DNA of 64,000 nucleotides. Origin: Parapedobacter sp. SGR-10. GTDB taxonomy: Bacteria > Bacteroidota > Bacteroidia > Sphingobacteriales > Sphingobacteriaceae. Below are positions 52,094 through 60,490 of this stretch, one piece after another (positions within the stretch are counted from its first letter, which is position 1; each line of letters starts with the position of its first letter). Both the position numbers and the translations under genes were made by a program. The stretch lies in assembly GCF_011030405.1 (NCBI RefSeq), contig NZ_JAAJTJ010000005.1:62001-126000 (forward strand), written 5' to 3'. The notes beneath the pieces were generated by a model, which saw only the letters and a program-made list of their open reading frames with translations, searched no databases and was not told where the DNA came from.

Positions 52094-52881
52094 TGTATTA
52101 TCTATTTGATCATACCTTTCCGGGATTGCTCTGTTGTGTTTTTGAAAGTTTTGAACGCAAGGAATTTGAGATCACCCCGGTGTTGGAAGAGGAATTTCAG
52201 CCGGATTTTTTCAGCCATACCCGGAAGATTGTCACCGTACCGGAAAAGGCGGGCCGCGTACAACAGGCCTTGTTGCAGAAGGTGGGACGGCAAACAGCAT
52301 TGGATTTCTTTAAGATATTTCTTTCGGAAGACCGAGAGGCATGGAGAGCGTTGTTCAGTATTATACAGTATGTGTTTCGGTATAGTCCAGAGATATGGCA
52401 AAACTATGGTCATCCCGATGTGCTTTACCTCGTGCAGACCCTCAAAAAGGTAAACCGCGAACGGCACCGTATGAAGGCGTTCGTACGTTTTCACAAGAGC
52501 AGAGATGGTCTATATGTAGCATCCATCGAGCCAGATTTCAATGTACTGCCCTTGATTTCTGATTTCTTCCGCAAGCGCTACGCAGACCAACACTGGTTGA
52601 TCTACGATGTCAAGCGGGGATATGGACTGCTCTATGACCAATGTCAGGTCACTGAAGTACATCTTATGGAAGAAGAGCATGCAGCCAACAGGCGAAGAAC
52701 AAGCGTAGGCGACACACGTGCACTAGAAATACCCCTCGATGACAGGGACAGGGATTTTCAGCGGTTGTGGAAGCAGTACTACAGCAGTACCAATATCGAG
52801 TCACGTCGTAATCTCAGACTCCATCTGCGGCATGTACCCAAACGGTACTGGAAGTACCTCACCGAGAAAGAATATGGCTGA
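52093..52881 (+). CDS. TIGR03915 family putative DNA repair protein (DUF4130 domain)
   Basis: A 262-residue partner of the radical-SAM protein. The N-terminal YYLFDHTFPGLLCCVFESFERKEF and the following segment are the TIGR03915 start; the DUF4130 region includes NRERHRMKAFVRFHKSRDGLY, FNVLPLISDFFRKRYADQHWLIYD and KRGYGLLYD. It ends LHLRHVPKRYWKYLTEK. The protein resembles uracil-DNA-glycosylase-linked DUF4130 domains and probably acts with its neighbour on damaged DNA. It overlaps the upstream stop; the ATG at 52093 is preferred over a GTG one codon earlier. Confidence 0.9.
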   Translation: MYYLFDHTFPGLLCCVFESFERKEFEITPVLEEEFQPDFFSHTRKIVTVPEKAGRVQQALLQKVGRQTALDFFKIFLSEDREAWRALFSIIQYVFRYSPEIWQNYGHPDVLYLVQTLKKVNRERHRMKAFVRFHKSRDGLYVASIEPDFNVLPLISDFFRKRYADQHWLIYDVKRGYGLLYDQCQVTEVHLMEEEHAANRRRTSVGDTRALEIPLDDRDRDFQRLWKQYYSSTNIESRRNLRLHLRHVPKRYWKYLTEKEYG

Positions 52882-52985
52882 AAAGGAGCGGGGTGTTAGC
52901 GTAAATTTAATCGTCCTTTTAACAACAGAAAGTCTTGCAAAACGATTTTTTTTGATAGATTTACTTCTCATGAAAGAAAAAAGAC

Positions 52986-53642
52986 ATGAGATCAAGAAAC
53001 ATTTTATTTATTATTGGCTTTTCATTTTTACTGTTTTCATGTGACGCTATCACGCAGGCCTATAAGGAAACATTTGGTCTACAGGATGATAGCAAGAAGA
53101 ATCGGAAGATCGCAAGAGACAACATATCATCGGAAAATATATACGACAAACAGGAGGATGTAACGTCGGAAGACAAAAAGGTCAATTTACTTGACAATGC
53201 GGAAAAACTGGATCAAATCCAACAACAGCTTCAAGCACTATTTCCCGAAAAGACGTTGATGGTTTTTCCGCCGCACATCTACGTAGAGACGGATCGTATC
53301 CGACTACGGCTTGTCGATCCGGATATTCCTGAGAACATCGATTGGTATTATTACAGGGCCGACACGGATACTTGGCAAAAAGAAGAACCTGTAAAGACAA
53401 GCGTCCACGACAGATCGAAACCTATTCTACTGGATAACATCCAACTCGGCACCGCCCATCATGTTTATAGGCAGTTGATCCAAAAAGTACAGGGGATAGA
53501 AGGTGCAGAACTGCCGTCGACCATCTATTTCAGTTTTCACGTACCGGAATGGAACTGGAATGCAAGAATCAGAGGCAGCAGGGCAGATTATAACTTTAAA
53601 GCCGACAAGGAAGGAAAAGAAATCGAGTTTAGTAAACAGTAA
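52986..53642 (+). CDS. Lipoprotein of unknown function
   Basis: Not recognised; 218 residues. It has a short lipoprotein signal with lipobox LFSCDA (Cys about 20). A charged, low-complexity linker (residues 35-70) precedes a compact domain: QQLQALFPEKTLMVFPPHIYVETDRIRLRLVDPDIPENIDWYYY read in pieces, then TIYFSFHVPEWNWNARI. This looks like a periplasmic beta-rich domain. The next gene begins 17 bp downstream and is a membrane protein, so the two probably form an envelope pair. Confidence 0.7.
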   Translation: MRSRNILFIIGFSFLLFSCDAITQAYKETFGLQDDSKKNRKIARDNISSENIYDKQEDVTSEDKKVNLLDNAEKLDQIQQQLQALFPEKTLMVFPPHIYVETDRIRLRLVDPDIPENIDWYYYRADTDTWQKEEPVKTSVHDRSKPILLDNIQLGTAHHVYRQLIQKVQGIEGAELPSTIYFSFHVPEWNWNARIRGSRADYNFKADKEGKEIEFSKQ

Positions 53643-53659
53643 AAACAACTATTTAGATT

Positions 53660-54580
53660 ATGGGACAAAAATTCTGGTTTGGCTATATCGCATTTTTTGT
53701 ATTTATATTTCCTCTGTTTTTCAGCTATTCGGGAAGTTTCATGTCATCACCGATCGTATCTACCATTGCTTTGGGTGTAGGTTTTATCGGATGGATTATC
53801 TTTATCTCGTGGACATATGCACAGACTATCGCACGTCCAAGGAAATTGCAGCGAAACATCATTTCATTGGCTGACGAAGGGCGTCTGACAAGAGGTAAAA
53901 TACTGGATAAAATTCTGTTAAAGAAACAAAAAGACGGCAGCCAAGTGTTGGAAATCGTGGTTGAGTTTCAGAATTTATCGAATACACTTGTTCAGAACGT
54001 GTTTGAATTTACAGACAGCAGACCTCATGAAAGACGCTTTGAAGTGGGAAACAACATCAACTTGCGACTGAGCACAACCCAACAATCGCCGGGTATCGTT
54101 ATGGCCGATATACAGACCAAATTTTCGTGGAAATTCGGACTTATTGCCACCTCTTTTGTAGTCCTGTATATGGTCGGTACGTTTATAGTCCATTACCGTA
54201 TATTTAGCGAAGGAAACGGCTGGCGGTTTATTTCATTTTGGCACCCGTGGGTGATGACGCCTTACATGGGGCTTTTTTTCTTTAACATGACGAAAATGAT
54301 CGGACGATTTTTCGGTGGAAAACATGCGCATGATGAAGATCTACTGCTCTATGGTAAAAAAGCAACAGCCATCGTACAGCGGGCCGAGCAGACGGGTACC
54401 TATATCAACGAACAGCCGCAAATGAAATATATCCTCAAATTCACCGATGACAAAGGTGTAGAGCATGTGGTGACGCTCAAGAGAATCGTGTTGCTGACGG
54501 ATCTGCACCGTGCAAATACGGGTACGCAAAATATTCTGTATCTCCCGGATGATCCTGAAAAGATTACTTTTGTGGATTGA
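53660..54580 (+). CDS. Four-helix membrane protein of unknown function
   Basis: Not recognised; 306 residues. Two adjacent helices at the N-terminus (residues 5-52), a soluble domain of about 110 residues with RGKILDKILLKKQKDGSQ and LEIVVEFQNLSNTLV, two more helices (about 160-225), and a C-terminal soluble domain with KATAIVQRAEQTGTYINEQ. The two soluble parts look like repeats: each has a (K/A)xI-x-strand, and a 'QP-M-KYILKFTD' style second strand, recalling DUF3592-type domains. It probably partners the lipoprotein upstream. Confidence 0.7.
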   Translation: MGQKFWFGYIAFFVFIFPLFFSYSGSFMSSPIVSTIALGVGFIGWIIFISWTYAQTIARPRKLQRNIISLADEGRLTRGKILDKILLKKQKDGSQVLEIVVEFQNLSNTLVQNVFEFTDSRPHERRFEVGNNINLRLSTTQQSPGIVMADIQTKFSWKFGLIATSFVVLYMVGTFIVHYRIFSEGNGWRFISFWHPWVMTPYMGLFFFNMTKMIGRFFGGKHAHDEDLLLYGKKATAIVQRAEQTGTYINEQPQMKYILKFTDDKGVEHVVTLKRIVLLTDLHRANTGTQNILYLPDDPEKITFVD

Positions 54581-54591
54581 TTTATCTATTA

Positions 54592-56325
54592 TTAAAAGAT
54601 ATAGGTCAAGCCCATTGTTCCTCCACCATGCAACGTATTTCGTGTCGGGTCTGCTCCCCAAAATTTCCATATCGCCCCTTTAGTACCTACTTGAGGTTCC
54701 ACTGCTTCAGCATACGTGAATGAGGGGGCAGCATATACCTGAAGATGACGCCCCAAATTGATAGCCGGAACAATCCGTACTGAACTCCGATTTGCATCAT
54801 GATATTCAAAGTTTTTGTCAAACTGGATGCGATGAACGATCTCCGTAGATAATGTAAATCGTTCTCTCTGTAAAAGATGTGCACCGAGCCCTGTTTCAAT
54901 ACCATATTTGACGTTCGTATTATTTAGATAGGTTCCCAGTCCTAAGACACTGTACATGACGCGTCCGCCGCTTTTAAAATTCAAGGAAACGAAACTGCTC
55001 TCATCTATCCCCAATGTCAATCGACGAGAACCATTTTTCACCCAGTTGAATACACCAATAGGATAATCACTGCTATCGGCGATATTGACAACTGCAAATT
55101 GGATACCATTCACCTTTTTGGCCATGCTGAGGACTCCCGCAACCTGGCTTCCAACTTGGTCCTTGGATATATTCATCACTCCGGCAAACTGTACACCTTG
55201 CGTCGCATTATTGGCTACATTGACCACGCCTGATAATTGCACACCCGAAAGAATGGTGTCAACACTGTTCCAGACGCCGGCCATTTGTACCCCGGACAAT
55301 TTATTCAAGCCAATATTGCCGACTCCGGCAGCTTGAAACCCTTTGACATCACCACCGACCACATTGGATACCCCCGCAAGCTGGAATCCACGCATGTCGA
55401 ATTGATTGACATTGAAAACTCCAGCGAATTCCGTACCGGTCACACCCGCTGTATATCCACCGATGATATTCAAAGAAAATTTATTGACTACCTGCGAATT
55501 AAAAAGCCCGTGTGTACTCAATCCCGGCGTCATCGATATCTGAAAAGGGCTGTACACAAAAAATCCACCCAGATTCAGGTTCTGAATTCGCTGTCTCGAG
55601 CTTGTGAAAAAACTGCCAAATGCAGAATTTGAAATGGTTTTAAGGGAATCGGAAGAGTAGTAATACCCTATTTTCCTACCTTTGGCGACATGTGAAATCT
55701 CTACGGGAAGTAACAGCACAAGCACGGTATCCCTATAGTTTTCTTTGCTCAAAGCGAGTGTGAAAGTATGCTCCGGATTCTTGATATCCAATTCAAAATA
55801 CCCTTTTTTGTTTGTCAATGTGGAAGCTTGAAACGTCGTCCGATCATATACGGTCACGAAATCAACAGGCCTAGCTGTTCGGATATCCTTGACATAGCCC
55901 GAAATCCTCATCCGGTTATTTTTGGTCGTGTCCATATCAACGGTACTCACGTCCATTCGCTGGGGTGCATATGTAATAATAATATGGGAATCGGTTTCCT
56001 TAAAACTATATTTTTCTCCGAGCAATTTTGTCAGATAATCAATCAGCAGTCCCTGGTGAGGAGGCACGCTGACTTCTTTATCCAGATCAATCAGACTGCT
56101 GTTGTAAGAAAATAGAACCGCCTGCTCTTGCTTTAGCCTGTCAAAGATTTCCCTGATGCTGGTCTGTTCGTAGTTTGGCAATCGTATGTTGTTCGATAGC
56201 TTATTTTGGGCATACACGCACAAATAATTTAGGGACATCAAAGCACTTATGGCAAAAAGTTTTGATTTTCGGATAATGTATAGGATGATCTTCATATTTC
56301 TGATGAAATTATAATAGCTAAACAT
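54592..56325 (-). CDS. STN-domain outer-membrane protein with 16-residue surface repeats
   Basis: About 577 residues. A signal peptide ends near VYAQ. Residues 48-120 form an STN (secretin/TonB short N-terminal) domain (SIREIFDRLKQEQAVLFSYNS), 140-210 a carboxypeptidase-regulatory-like domain (ISGYVKDIRTARPVDFVTVYD). Residues 297-416 hold about seven 16-residue repeats of type GhQhAGVxN, such as GFQAAGVGNIGLNKLS and GVQMAGVWNSVDTILS. A beta-rich end terminates in YIF, as in outer-membrane barrels. No TonB plug is visible. It is the third gene of a sigma/FecR operon. I chose the ATG at 56325, just after the FecR stop; 56295 is also possible. Confidence 0.78.
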   Translation of the reverse strand: MFSYYNFIRNMKIILYIIRKSKLFAISALMSLNYLCVYAQNKLSNNIRLPNYEQTSIREIFDRLKQEQAVLFSYNSSLIDLDKEVSVPPHQGLLIDYLTKLLGEKYSFKETDSHIIITYAPQRMDVSTVDMDTTKNNRMRISGYVKDIRTARPVDFVTVYDRTTFQASTLTNKKGYFELDIKNPEHTFTLALSKENYRDTVLVLLLPVEISHVAKGRKIGYYYSSDSLKTISNSAFGSFFTSSRQRIQNLNLGGFFVYSPFQISMTPGLSTHGLFNSQVVNKFSLNIIGGYTAGVTGTEFAGVFNVNQFDMRGFQLAGVSNVVGGDVKGFQAAGVGNIGLNKLSGVQMAGVWNSVDTILSGVQLSGVVNVANNATQGVQFAGVMNISKDQVGSQVAGVLSMAKKVNGIQFAVVNIADSSDYPIGVFNWVKNGSRRLTLGIDESSFVSLNFKSGGRVMYSVLGLGTYLNNTNVKYGIETGLGAHLLQRERFTLSTEIVHRIQFDKNFEYHDANRSSVRIVPAINLGRHLQVYAAPSFTYAEAVEPQVGTKGAIWKFWGADPTRNTLHGGGTMGLTYIF

Positions 56326-56329
56326 GGTA

Positions 56330-57295
56330 TTAGTCAATATAATAGACGTTATCTTTTTTACTTATTTTAAGGTCGAATGTCTTTAAAATGACATCTACTA
56401 TTTCAGAGAGGTTCTGCTGTTCAAACGTCGCTGTATATTTTAGGGTTTTCGTTTGGGGATCTTCGATCACAAAGCGTTTTCCATACGCTTTTCCCAATAC
56501 TTCAAAAACTCTTTGTAAAGGCGTGTTTTCAAAGACAAATTCCTGATGAACATAATATCGGTAGAGCTGATCCGGAACCGTGTCCACGTGGATATTCTGC
56601 CTTGATAAGGTATCTGAAACGACAATCATTTGGTTGGGCTTTAAGACAAATTCCTGCTCGTCATAATCAACTTTTACCGAACCACTTGCTACGACAACCT
56701 CTGTATCGTTTCCTTCACGTCGAATATGAAAACTTGTTCCAAGGACGGTAATTTTACTTTTACCGCTTTCGATCACGAAAGGATGTTTTTCGTCCCTTTT
56801 TACATCAAAGAAAACCTCTCCTTTGCGCAATTGGACCTTTCGGTCTTTCCCGAGCCATTCTTTACGGTAAGCCATTTCTGCATGGGTGTTCAGATGCACT
56901 GTACTACCGTCCGGCAATTCGACATGCTGTACCTGCGTATCTGTTTTCAATATCTTTTCTACGTTGAATGTATATTGAAGGATCCAAAGGGTCAACGCTC
57001 CGAATACCAATAGGGAGGCAGCTATGCTTATCCAGTTCGATTTATTTCGCTTTATAGTGCCAAGGGGTTTCACCTTACTGCTCTGCTCCTCGCGCATCCG
57101 GACAAAATCTGACCAGGCGTTATCAATATTTATTTCCGGAAGCGGTGTGCGCTCTTCTCCGATACCCCATACTTTTTTCATATCTTCCAGTTCCTTTTTA
57201 TTATTGCTGTTTTCAGCAATCCACAGCTCGACCAAAAGGCGCTCTTGTCGATCCGCTTCTCCCACGATATATTTTACTATCAATTCTTTTTTCAT
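56330..57295 (-). CDS. FecR family anti-sigma factor
   Basis: A 321-residue single-pass inner-membrane protein. The cytosolic N-terminal part (DRQERLLVELWIAENSNNKKELED) should bind the sigma factor, a helix (SIAASLLVFGALTLWIL) crosses the membrane near residue 95, and the periplasmic part has the FecR core (VELPDGSTVHLNTHAEMAY, RKVQLRKGEVFFDV) and a C-terminal DUF4974 domain (PLQRVFEVLGKAYGKRF). It receives a signal from an outer-membrane STN protein, encoded just downstream, and controls the ECF sigma factor upstream. Confidence 0.95.
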   Translation of the reverse strand: MKKELIVKYIVGEADRQERLLVELWIAENSNNKKELEDMKKVWGIGEERTPLPEINIDNAWSDFVRMREEQSSKVKPLGTIKRNKSNWISIAASLLVFGALTLWILQYTFNVEKILKTDTQVQHVELPDGSTVHLNTHAEMAYRKEWLGKDRKVQLRKGEVFFDVKRDEKHPFVIESGKSKITVLGTSFHIRREGNDTEVVVASGSVKVDYDEQEFVLKPNQMIVVSDTLSRQNIHVDTVPDQLYRYYVHQEFVFENTPLQRVFEVLGKAYGKRFVIEDPQTKTLKYTATFEQQNLSEIVDVILKTFDLKISKKDNVYYID

Positions 57296-57346
57296 CGTCT
57301 AGATTTGTTTTTTTTATGATCATGCGTCTGTTCTGGTCCGACAGTT

Positions 57347-57886
57347 TCATAACCGTGTCATCATGATTAAAGCCAATACATTCAAATAATCCGAAAGATG
57401 CATCCTCAGATGTTTCAATGCTTTGGTCATATGTCCTTCCACTGTTTTCAACGACAAGGTCAATTCCTCCGCTATTTCCTGATATTTCAACTCTTGAAAT
57501 CTACTCATCTCAAAGACGAGTCTACTCTTTTCGGGCAATCGCGATAGGGCGAGAAACAGTTGCTCTCTCAATTCGTTATCGCTTTGCGGCATATATGTTT
57601 CATTACCTCGACTGTGCCGTTGATGTATTTCATATTTCATCCTGTGGTGTCCTCTCTTGATGAGATTTATACTCTCGTTGTACACCGCTCGGTACAGATA
57701 GGAGCGGACAGAGGTATGCACATCTTGTTGCCAGTCTCTTTCCCACAACTTCAAAAAAACCTGCTGGACAGTCTCCTCCGCGATATCGGAATCGGCCAAT
57801 ATCTTAAAAGCATATCGATGCAGCTCCTTAAAATAAGTCCTAAAGATTTCTTCAAATTTTTTCTCTTTGTCTAACAGCATAGTCAT
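57347..57886 (-). CDS. ECF-type RNA polymerase sigma-70 factor (FecI-like)
   Basis: A 179-residue sigma factor. Region 2 is EIFRTYFKELHRYAFKILAD followed by AEETVQQVFLKLWE, and region 4 is LPEKSRLVFEMSRFQELKYQEIAEEL with SLKTVEGHMTKALKHLR as the DNA-reading helix. It is of the type common in Bacteroidota, paired with FecR 51 bp downstream. It would switch on its own operon and probably little else, since no SusC/D pair follows. Its upstream gap (57887-58184) shows no gene. Confidence 0.95.
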   Translation of the reverse strand: MTMLLDKEKKFEEIFRTYFKELHRYAFKILADSDIAEETVQQVFLKLWERDWQQDVHTSVRSYLYRAVYNESINLIKRGHHRMKYEIHQRHSRGNETYMPQSDNELREQLFLALSRLPEKSRLVFEMSRFQELKYQEIAEELTLSLKTVEGHMTKALKHLRMHLSDYLNVLALIMMTRL

Positions 57887-58184
57887 ATCATGCTTTTTGT
57901 TTGTGTCAGTATATATTCTCTGACTGTGCTAACTATCTATGAAGACAATCAATAGGGCATTGACCCTCATAGAATTTTTATTTTTTTTTATTTATGATCC
58001 TTATCAAAAATAGAAAGGGAACATACATTTATATTTTTTCATCAATTACAAAGGGTATATGCAGCAATGCCAAACTACAGGACTATGTGGGGAGGCTTCA
58101 TTTTGGGCGGCTGAGAGTGAGGAGTTGTTTAGCTTCGCACATCACAATCACCCCCTTAAAGTAATAGATGGCAAGGGAGTATCC

Positions 58185-58222
58185 AAAAAAAGCCATTTTT
58201 CGAATGAAAAATGGCTTTTTTT
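58185..58222 (-). terminator. Strong terminator for tRNA-Arg
   Basis: A 17-bp perfect stem (58185-58201 with 58206-58222, loop GAAT) with seven-base A and T runs at both ends, three bases after the tRNA-Arg 3' end. It would work in both directions. Confidence 0.9.
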
Positions 58223-58225
58223 ATG

Positions 58226-58299
58226 TACGCCAATCAGGATTCGAACCTGAGACCGACGGTTTAGAAAACCGTTGCTCTATCCAGCTGAGCTATTGGCGC
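58226..58299 (-). tRNA. tRNA-Arg (UCU)
   Basis: Reading the minus strand, the acceptor stem GCGCCAA pairs with TTGGCGT (one G-U end pair), D stem GCTC/GAGC, anticodon stem ACGGT/ACCGT with loop TTTCTAA (anticodon TCT), and T-loop TTCGAAT. CCA is not encoded. 74 nt. Confidence 0.97.
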
Positions 58300-58314
58300 T
58301 CCTTTTTTGTGTAG

Positions 58315-58345
58315 CAAAAGTACTTATTTGGGGCATAATTGCAAA
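58315..58345 (-). promoter_or_regulatory. Promoter of tRNA-Arg
   Basis: On the minus strand TTTG (58345-58342), 19 bp, then TACTTTTG (58322-58315), 16 bases before the tRNA 5' end. Exact Bacteroidota consensus. Confidence 0.85.
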
Positions 58346-58589
58346 ATAAAAAGAAGAATTTTTAGTCAAACTGCAATAACATATTGCTTGCCAAATGGTT
58401 AATTCCTAGTTGTGATTTTTGGCGATCGATGTACGCAGAAAGAACTGTTATGCGGCTAAAAACAGAAACGCATAGGGCCAATATACTCGACAAAGAAAAT
58501 TAATACACAACAAGACAATTCGTAACCGGCTAAAAACTAATTAAATGCACATTTCAGCTTATTTAACAAGGATTATTTTGTAAATAAAT

Positions 58590-58620
58590 TTTGCAGATAA
58601 GCATAGAATTTCTACTTTTG
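58590..58620 (+). promoter_or_regulatory. Promoter of tRNA-Ser
   Basis: TTTG (58590-58593), 19 bp, TACTTTTG (58613-58620), four bases before the tRNA. Same two elements and same spacing as the divergent tRNA-Arg promoter. Confidence 0.88.
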
Positions 58621-58624
58621 TCGC

Positions 58625-58709
58625 GGAGAGTTGGCAGAGTGGTCGAATGCGGCGGTCTTGAAAACCGTTAACTGTAACAGGTTCGGGGGTTCGAATCCCT
58701 CACTCTCCG
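58625..58709 (+). tRNA. tRNA-Ser (UGA)
   Basis: Acceptor GGAGAGT/ACTCTCC with discriminator G, anticodon loop CTTGAAA (anticodon TGA), a long variable arm as expected for serine, and T-arm GGGGG TTCGAAT CCCTC. CCA is not encoded. 85 nt. Confidence 0.97.
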
Positions 58710-58712
58710 CAG

Positions 58713-58745
58713 AAAAATCCTTCATCAAAAGATGAGGGATTTTTT
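58713..58745 (+). terminator. Terminator of tRNA-Ser
   Basis: A 14-bp stem (one G-U) from AAAAATCCTTCATC and its partner, loop AAAA, ending in a T-run. Confidence 0.85.
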
Positions 58746-58862
58746 GCGTTTTGAGGGTTCGATCCGTAGGGGAGGCCACTCAATGGTATACAAAATCCAA
58801 ATTTTGAGTATAAAATTACAGTGCCTTCTTCTCTTGTTAATGTTTGGCGTCTTCAATTCCAA

Positions 58863-59261
58863 TCACATTGTTTCCCGCTCCTGTAGGTTGAAAACTGTTC
58901 CTGATGGATCAGTTATCCAATGCATATTTTCGGGTAATTCTTCAAGTTCGTCACAAGTTTCCACATCGTTCGATCGTAGATAGTTTGTCGCCTCTTCCAC
59001 GTTAGGAACCGTAAGCTGTAACCAAGTTTCTGAATGGGTATAGTTGTCCACGCAGTCTAACCAAATAATATTGTTGCCAAATTTCACTTCGTGTGTTCTG
59101 GAAACGGTTGGATTGTCTATGTTTTTTTCTGTGACTTCCAGTTTCAAAATATCCCTGTAAAAAGCAACTGTTTTTTCGTATTTGCTTTTAGGGATTTTTA
59201 TAGCAATGTTTATTCCTGCTTCAAATTTTACACCAGGATTGTCTCTATTACTTTTTTCCAT
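58863..59261 (-). CDS. VOC (glyoxalase/bleomycin resistance fold) family protein
   Basis: A 132-residue protein with the paired beta-alpha-beta-beta-beta pattern: INIAIKIPKSKYEKTVAFYRDIL in the first half and TWLQLTVPNVEEATNYL in the second, ending MHWITDPSGTVFNLQE. His and Glu metal ligands of classic glyoxalase I are not clearly arranged, so a non-enzymatic or unknown role is possible. It is transcribed alone towards tRNA-Ser, whose terminator lies 118 bp away. Confidence 0.82.
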   Translation of the reverse strand: MEKSNRDNPGVKFEAGINIAIKIPKSKYEKTVAFYRDILKLEVTEKNIDNPTVSRTHEVKFGNNIIWLDCVDNYTHSETWLQLTVPNVEEATNYLRSNDVETCDELEELPENMHWITDPSGTVFNLQERETM

Positions 59262-59799
59262 ATTTTGTTCTTTTTATTCCCTAATGTTATAGTATTTCTG
59301 CAATCTTTTTGACTAAATCCAATGCAGATGTCTAACCAGAGCAAATGTCGTCAAAAAAAGAACTTTTGCCTAACGGTTGAGATTATTACAAAGGTATTTA
59401 GACAATTTTTGGATATACTTGCCTTATGGCAAGAATACTATGGGTTTTCGATTTTTCTAGCCTGTTCGAATGTAGTAAGAATGGTCAGAGTGATTAAAAA
59501 AGGGACGAATAAAGATATATTCGTCCCCACATCTACCTATGAAAAACATGCCCTTGGGGAGGGCACAACAAATGTACAAACAGTATCCATGATTTTATCC
59601 CAAAAATATACTTAATAATAAATTTTGTAGCTACTTTGCCACAAAACCTTAACCTAACCGTCAAACATTAAATAAATGATTAATATTTGAGATCTTGGTT
59701 GTCTACCAAAAGTAATTAACATTTGTTATCTTATTCACAATTTATGGAGGTTAAGCAAATTTTTATTTATTTCGAATGAATAAGTTAATATTGTAATCG
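59262..59799. other. 538-bp gap without a gene; one 10-bp hairpin
   Basis: The stretch holds no convincing coding frame (a 97-codon frame at 59322-59615 has a random look). GGGACGAATA (59502-59511) pairs exactly with 59518-59527, a 6-base loop, without a T-run. The last 150 bases are A/T-rich and probably hold the promoter of the ankyrin gene, though no clean TAnnTTTG box is seen. Confidence 0.5.
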
Positions 59800-60450
59800 A
59801 TGAGCTTGACGATTTTGGAGGAATATATTGAGACGGGCAACGTACACGATTTGGAATTGTTGCTGAGTAAGGATCCGGATTTAGTTCAACAGAATACCAG
59901 CCATGATATTTCTCCATTGCTGCTCGCGTGTTATTATCACAAATCGCAGATTGTACAGGTCCTTTTAAAATACATCAAGACCATTACCATACATGAAGCC
60001 TGCGCTACAGGACTGGTGCAACATGTACAGATGATGATCGAAAACAAACCGGAAGTGGTCAATGAGATCTCTGCGCATGGCTTTACACCATTGGGAATAG
60101 CGGCGCATTTCAACAAGGAAGATGTTGTTCGTCTGCTACTCATGCACCACGCAGACCCCAACATCAGTTCTCAAAACGGTTACAATTCCTACCCGTTGCA
60201 TGCAGCCTTGAACAATAATAACTCAAATATCAGTAAAATGCTTATCGAAGCGGGAGCGGAGGTCAATGTGAGTCAAAATGGACGTATCACGCCCTTACAT
60301 CTAGCTGCCCAGCATGGAAATATCGAGTTGATTATATTACTGCTCGAACAAGGCGCTGATGTATCCATAACCACCGAATTGGGTGCCAATGCTTCCGATC
60401 TTGCGGCCGAAAAAGGTTTCCACGATATTGCCGAGATATTGAAGGTATAG
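59800..60450 (+). CDS. Ankyrin-repeat protein
   Basis: A 216-residue cytosolic protein made of about five to six ankyrin repeats. Recognisable units include SPLLLACYYHKSQIVQVLL, TPLGIAAHFNKEDVVRLLLMHHADPN, YPLHAALNNNNSNISKMLIEAGAEVN and TPLHLAAQHGNIELIILLLEQGADV. No other domain or signal peptide is present, so it is a protein-interaction scaffold. The partner is unknown. It is convergent with DUF2851, with 40 bp between the stops. Confidence 0.93.
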   Translation: MSLTILEEYIETGNVHDLELLLSKDPDLVQQNTSHDISPLLLACYYHKSQIVQVLLKYIKTITIHEACATGLVQHVQMMIENKPEVVNEISAHGFTPLGIAAHFNKEDVVRLLLMHHADPNISSQNGYNSYPLHAALNNNNSNISKMLIEAGAEVNVSQNGRITPLHLAAQHGNIELIILLLEQGADVSITTELGANASDLAAEKGFHDIAEILKV

Positions 60451-60490
60451 GCTAAAGGGTAGGAGCGAAGAGGTTTTTGCGTTTAATTTA

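Noticed and set aside
58059..58250. A 63-codon plus-strand open frame ahead of tRNA-Arg.
   Set aside because: It reads through the terminator stem and into the antisense of the tRNA, with no family resemblance.
59322..59615. A 97-codon plus-strand frame between the VOC and ankyrin genes.
   Set aside because: It has random-looking residue content, crosses a hairpin, and has no start context.
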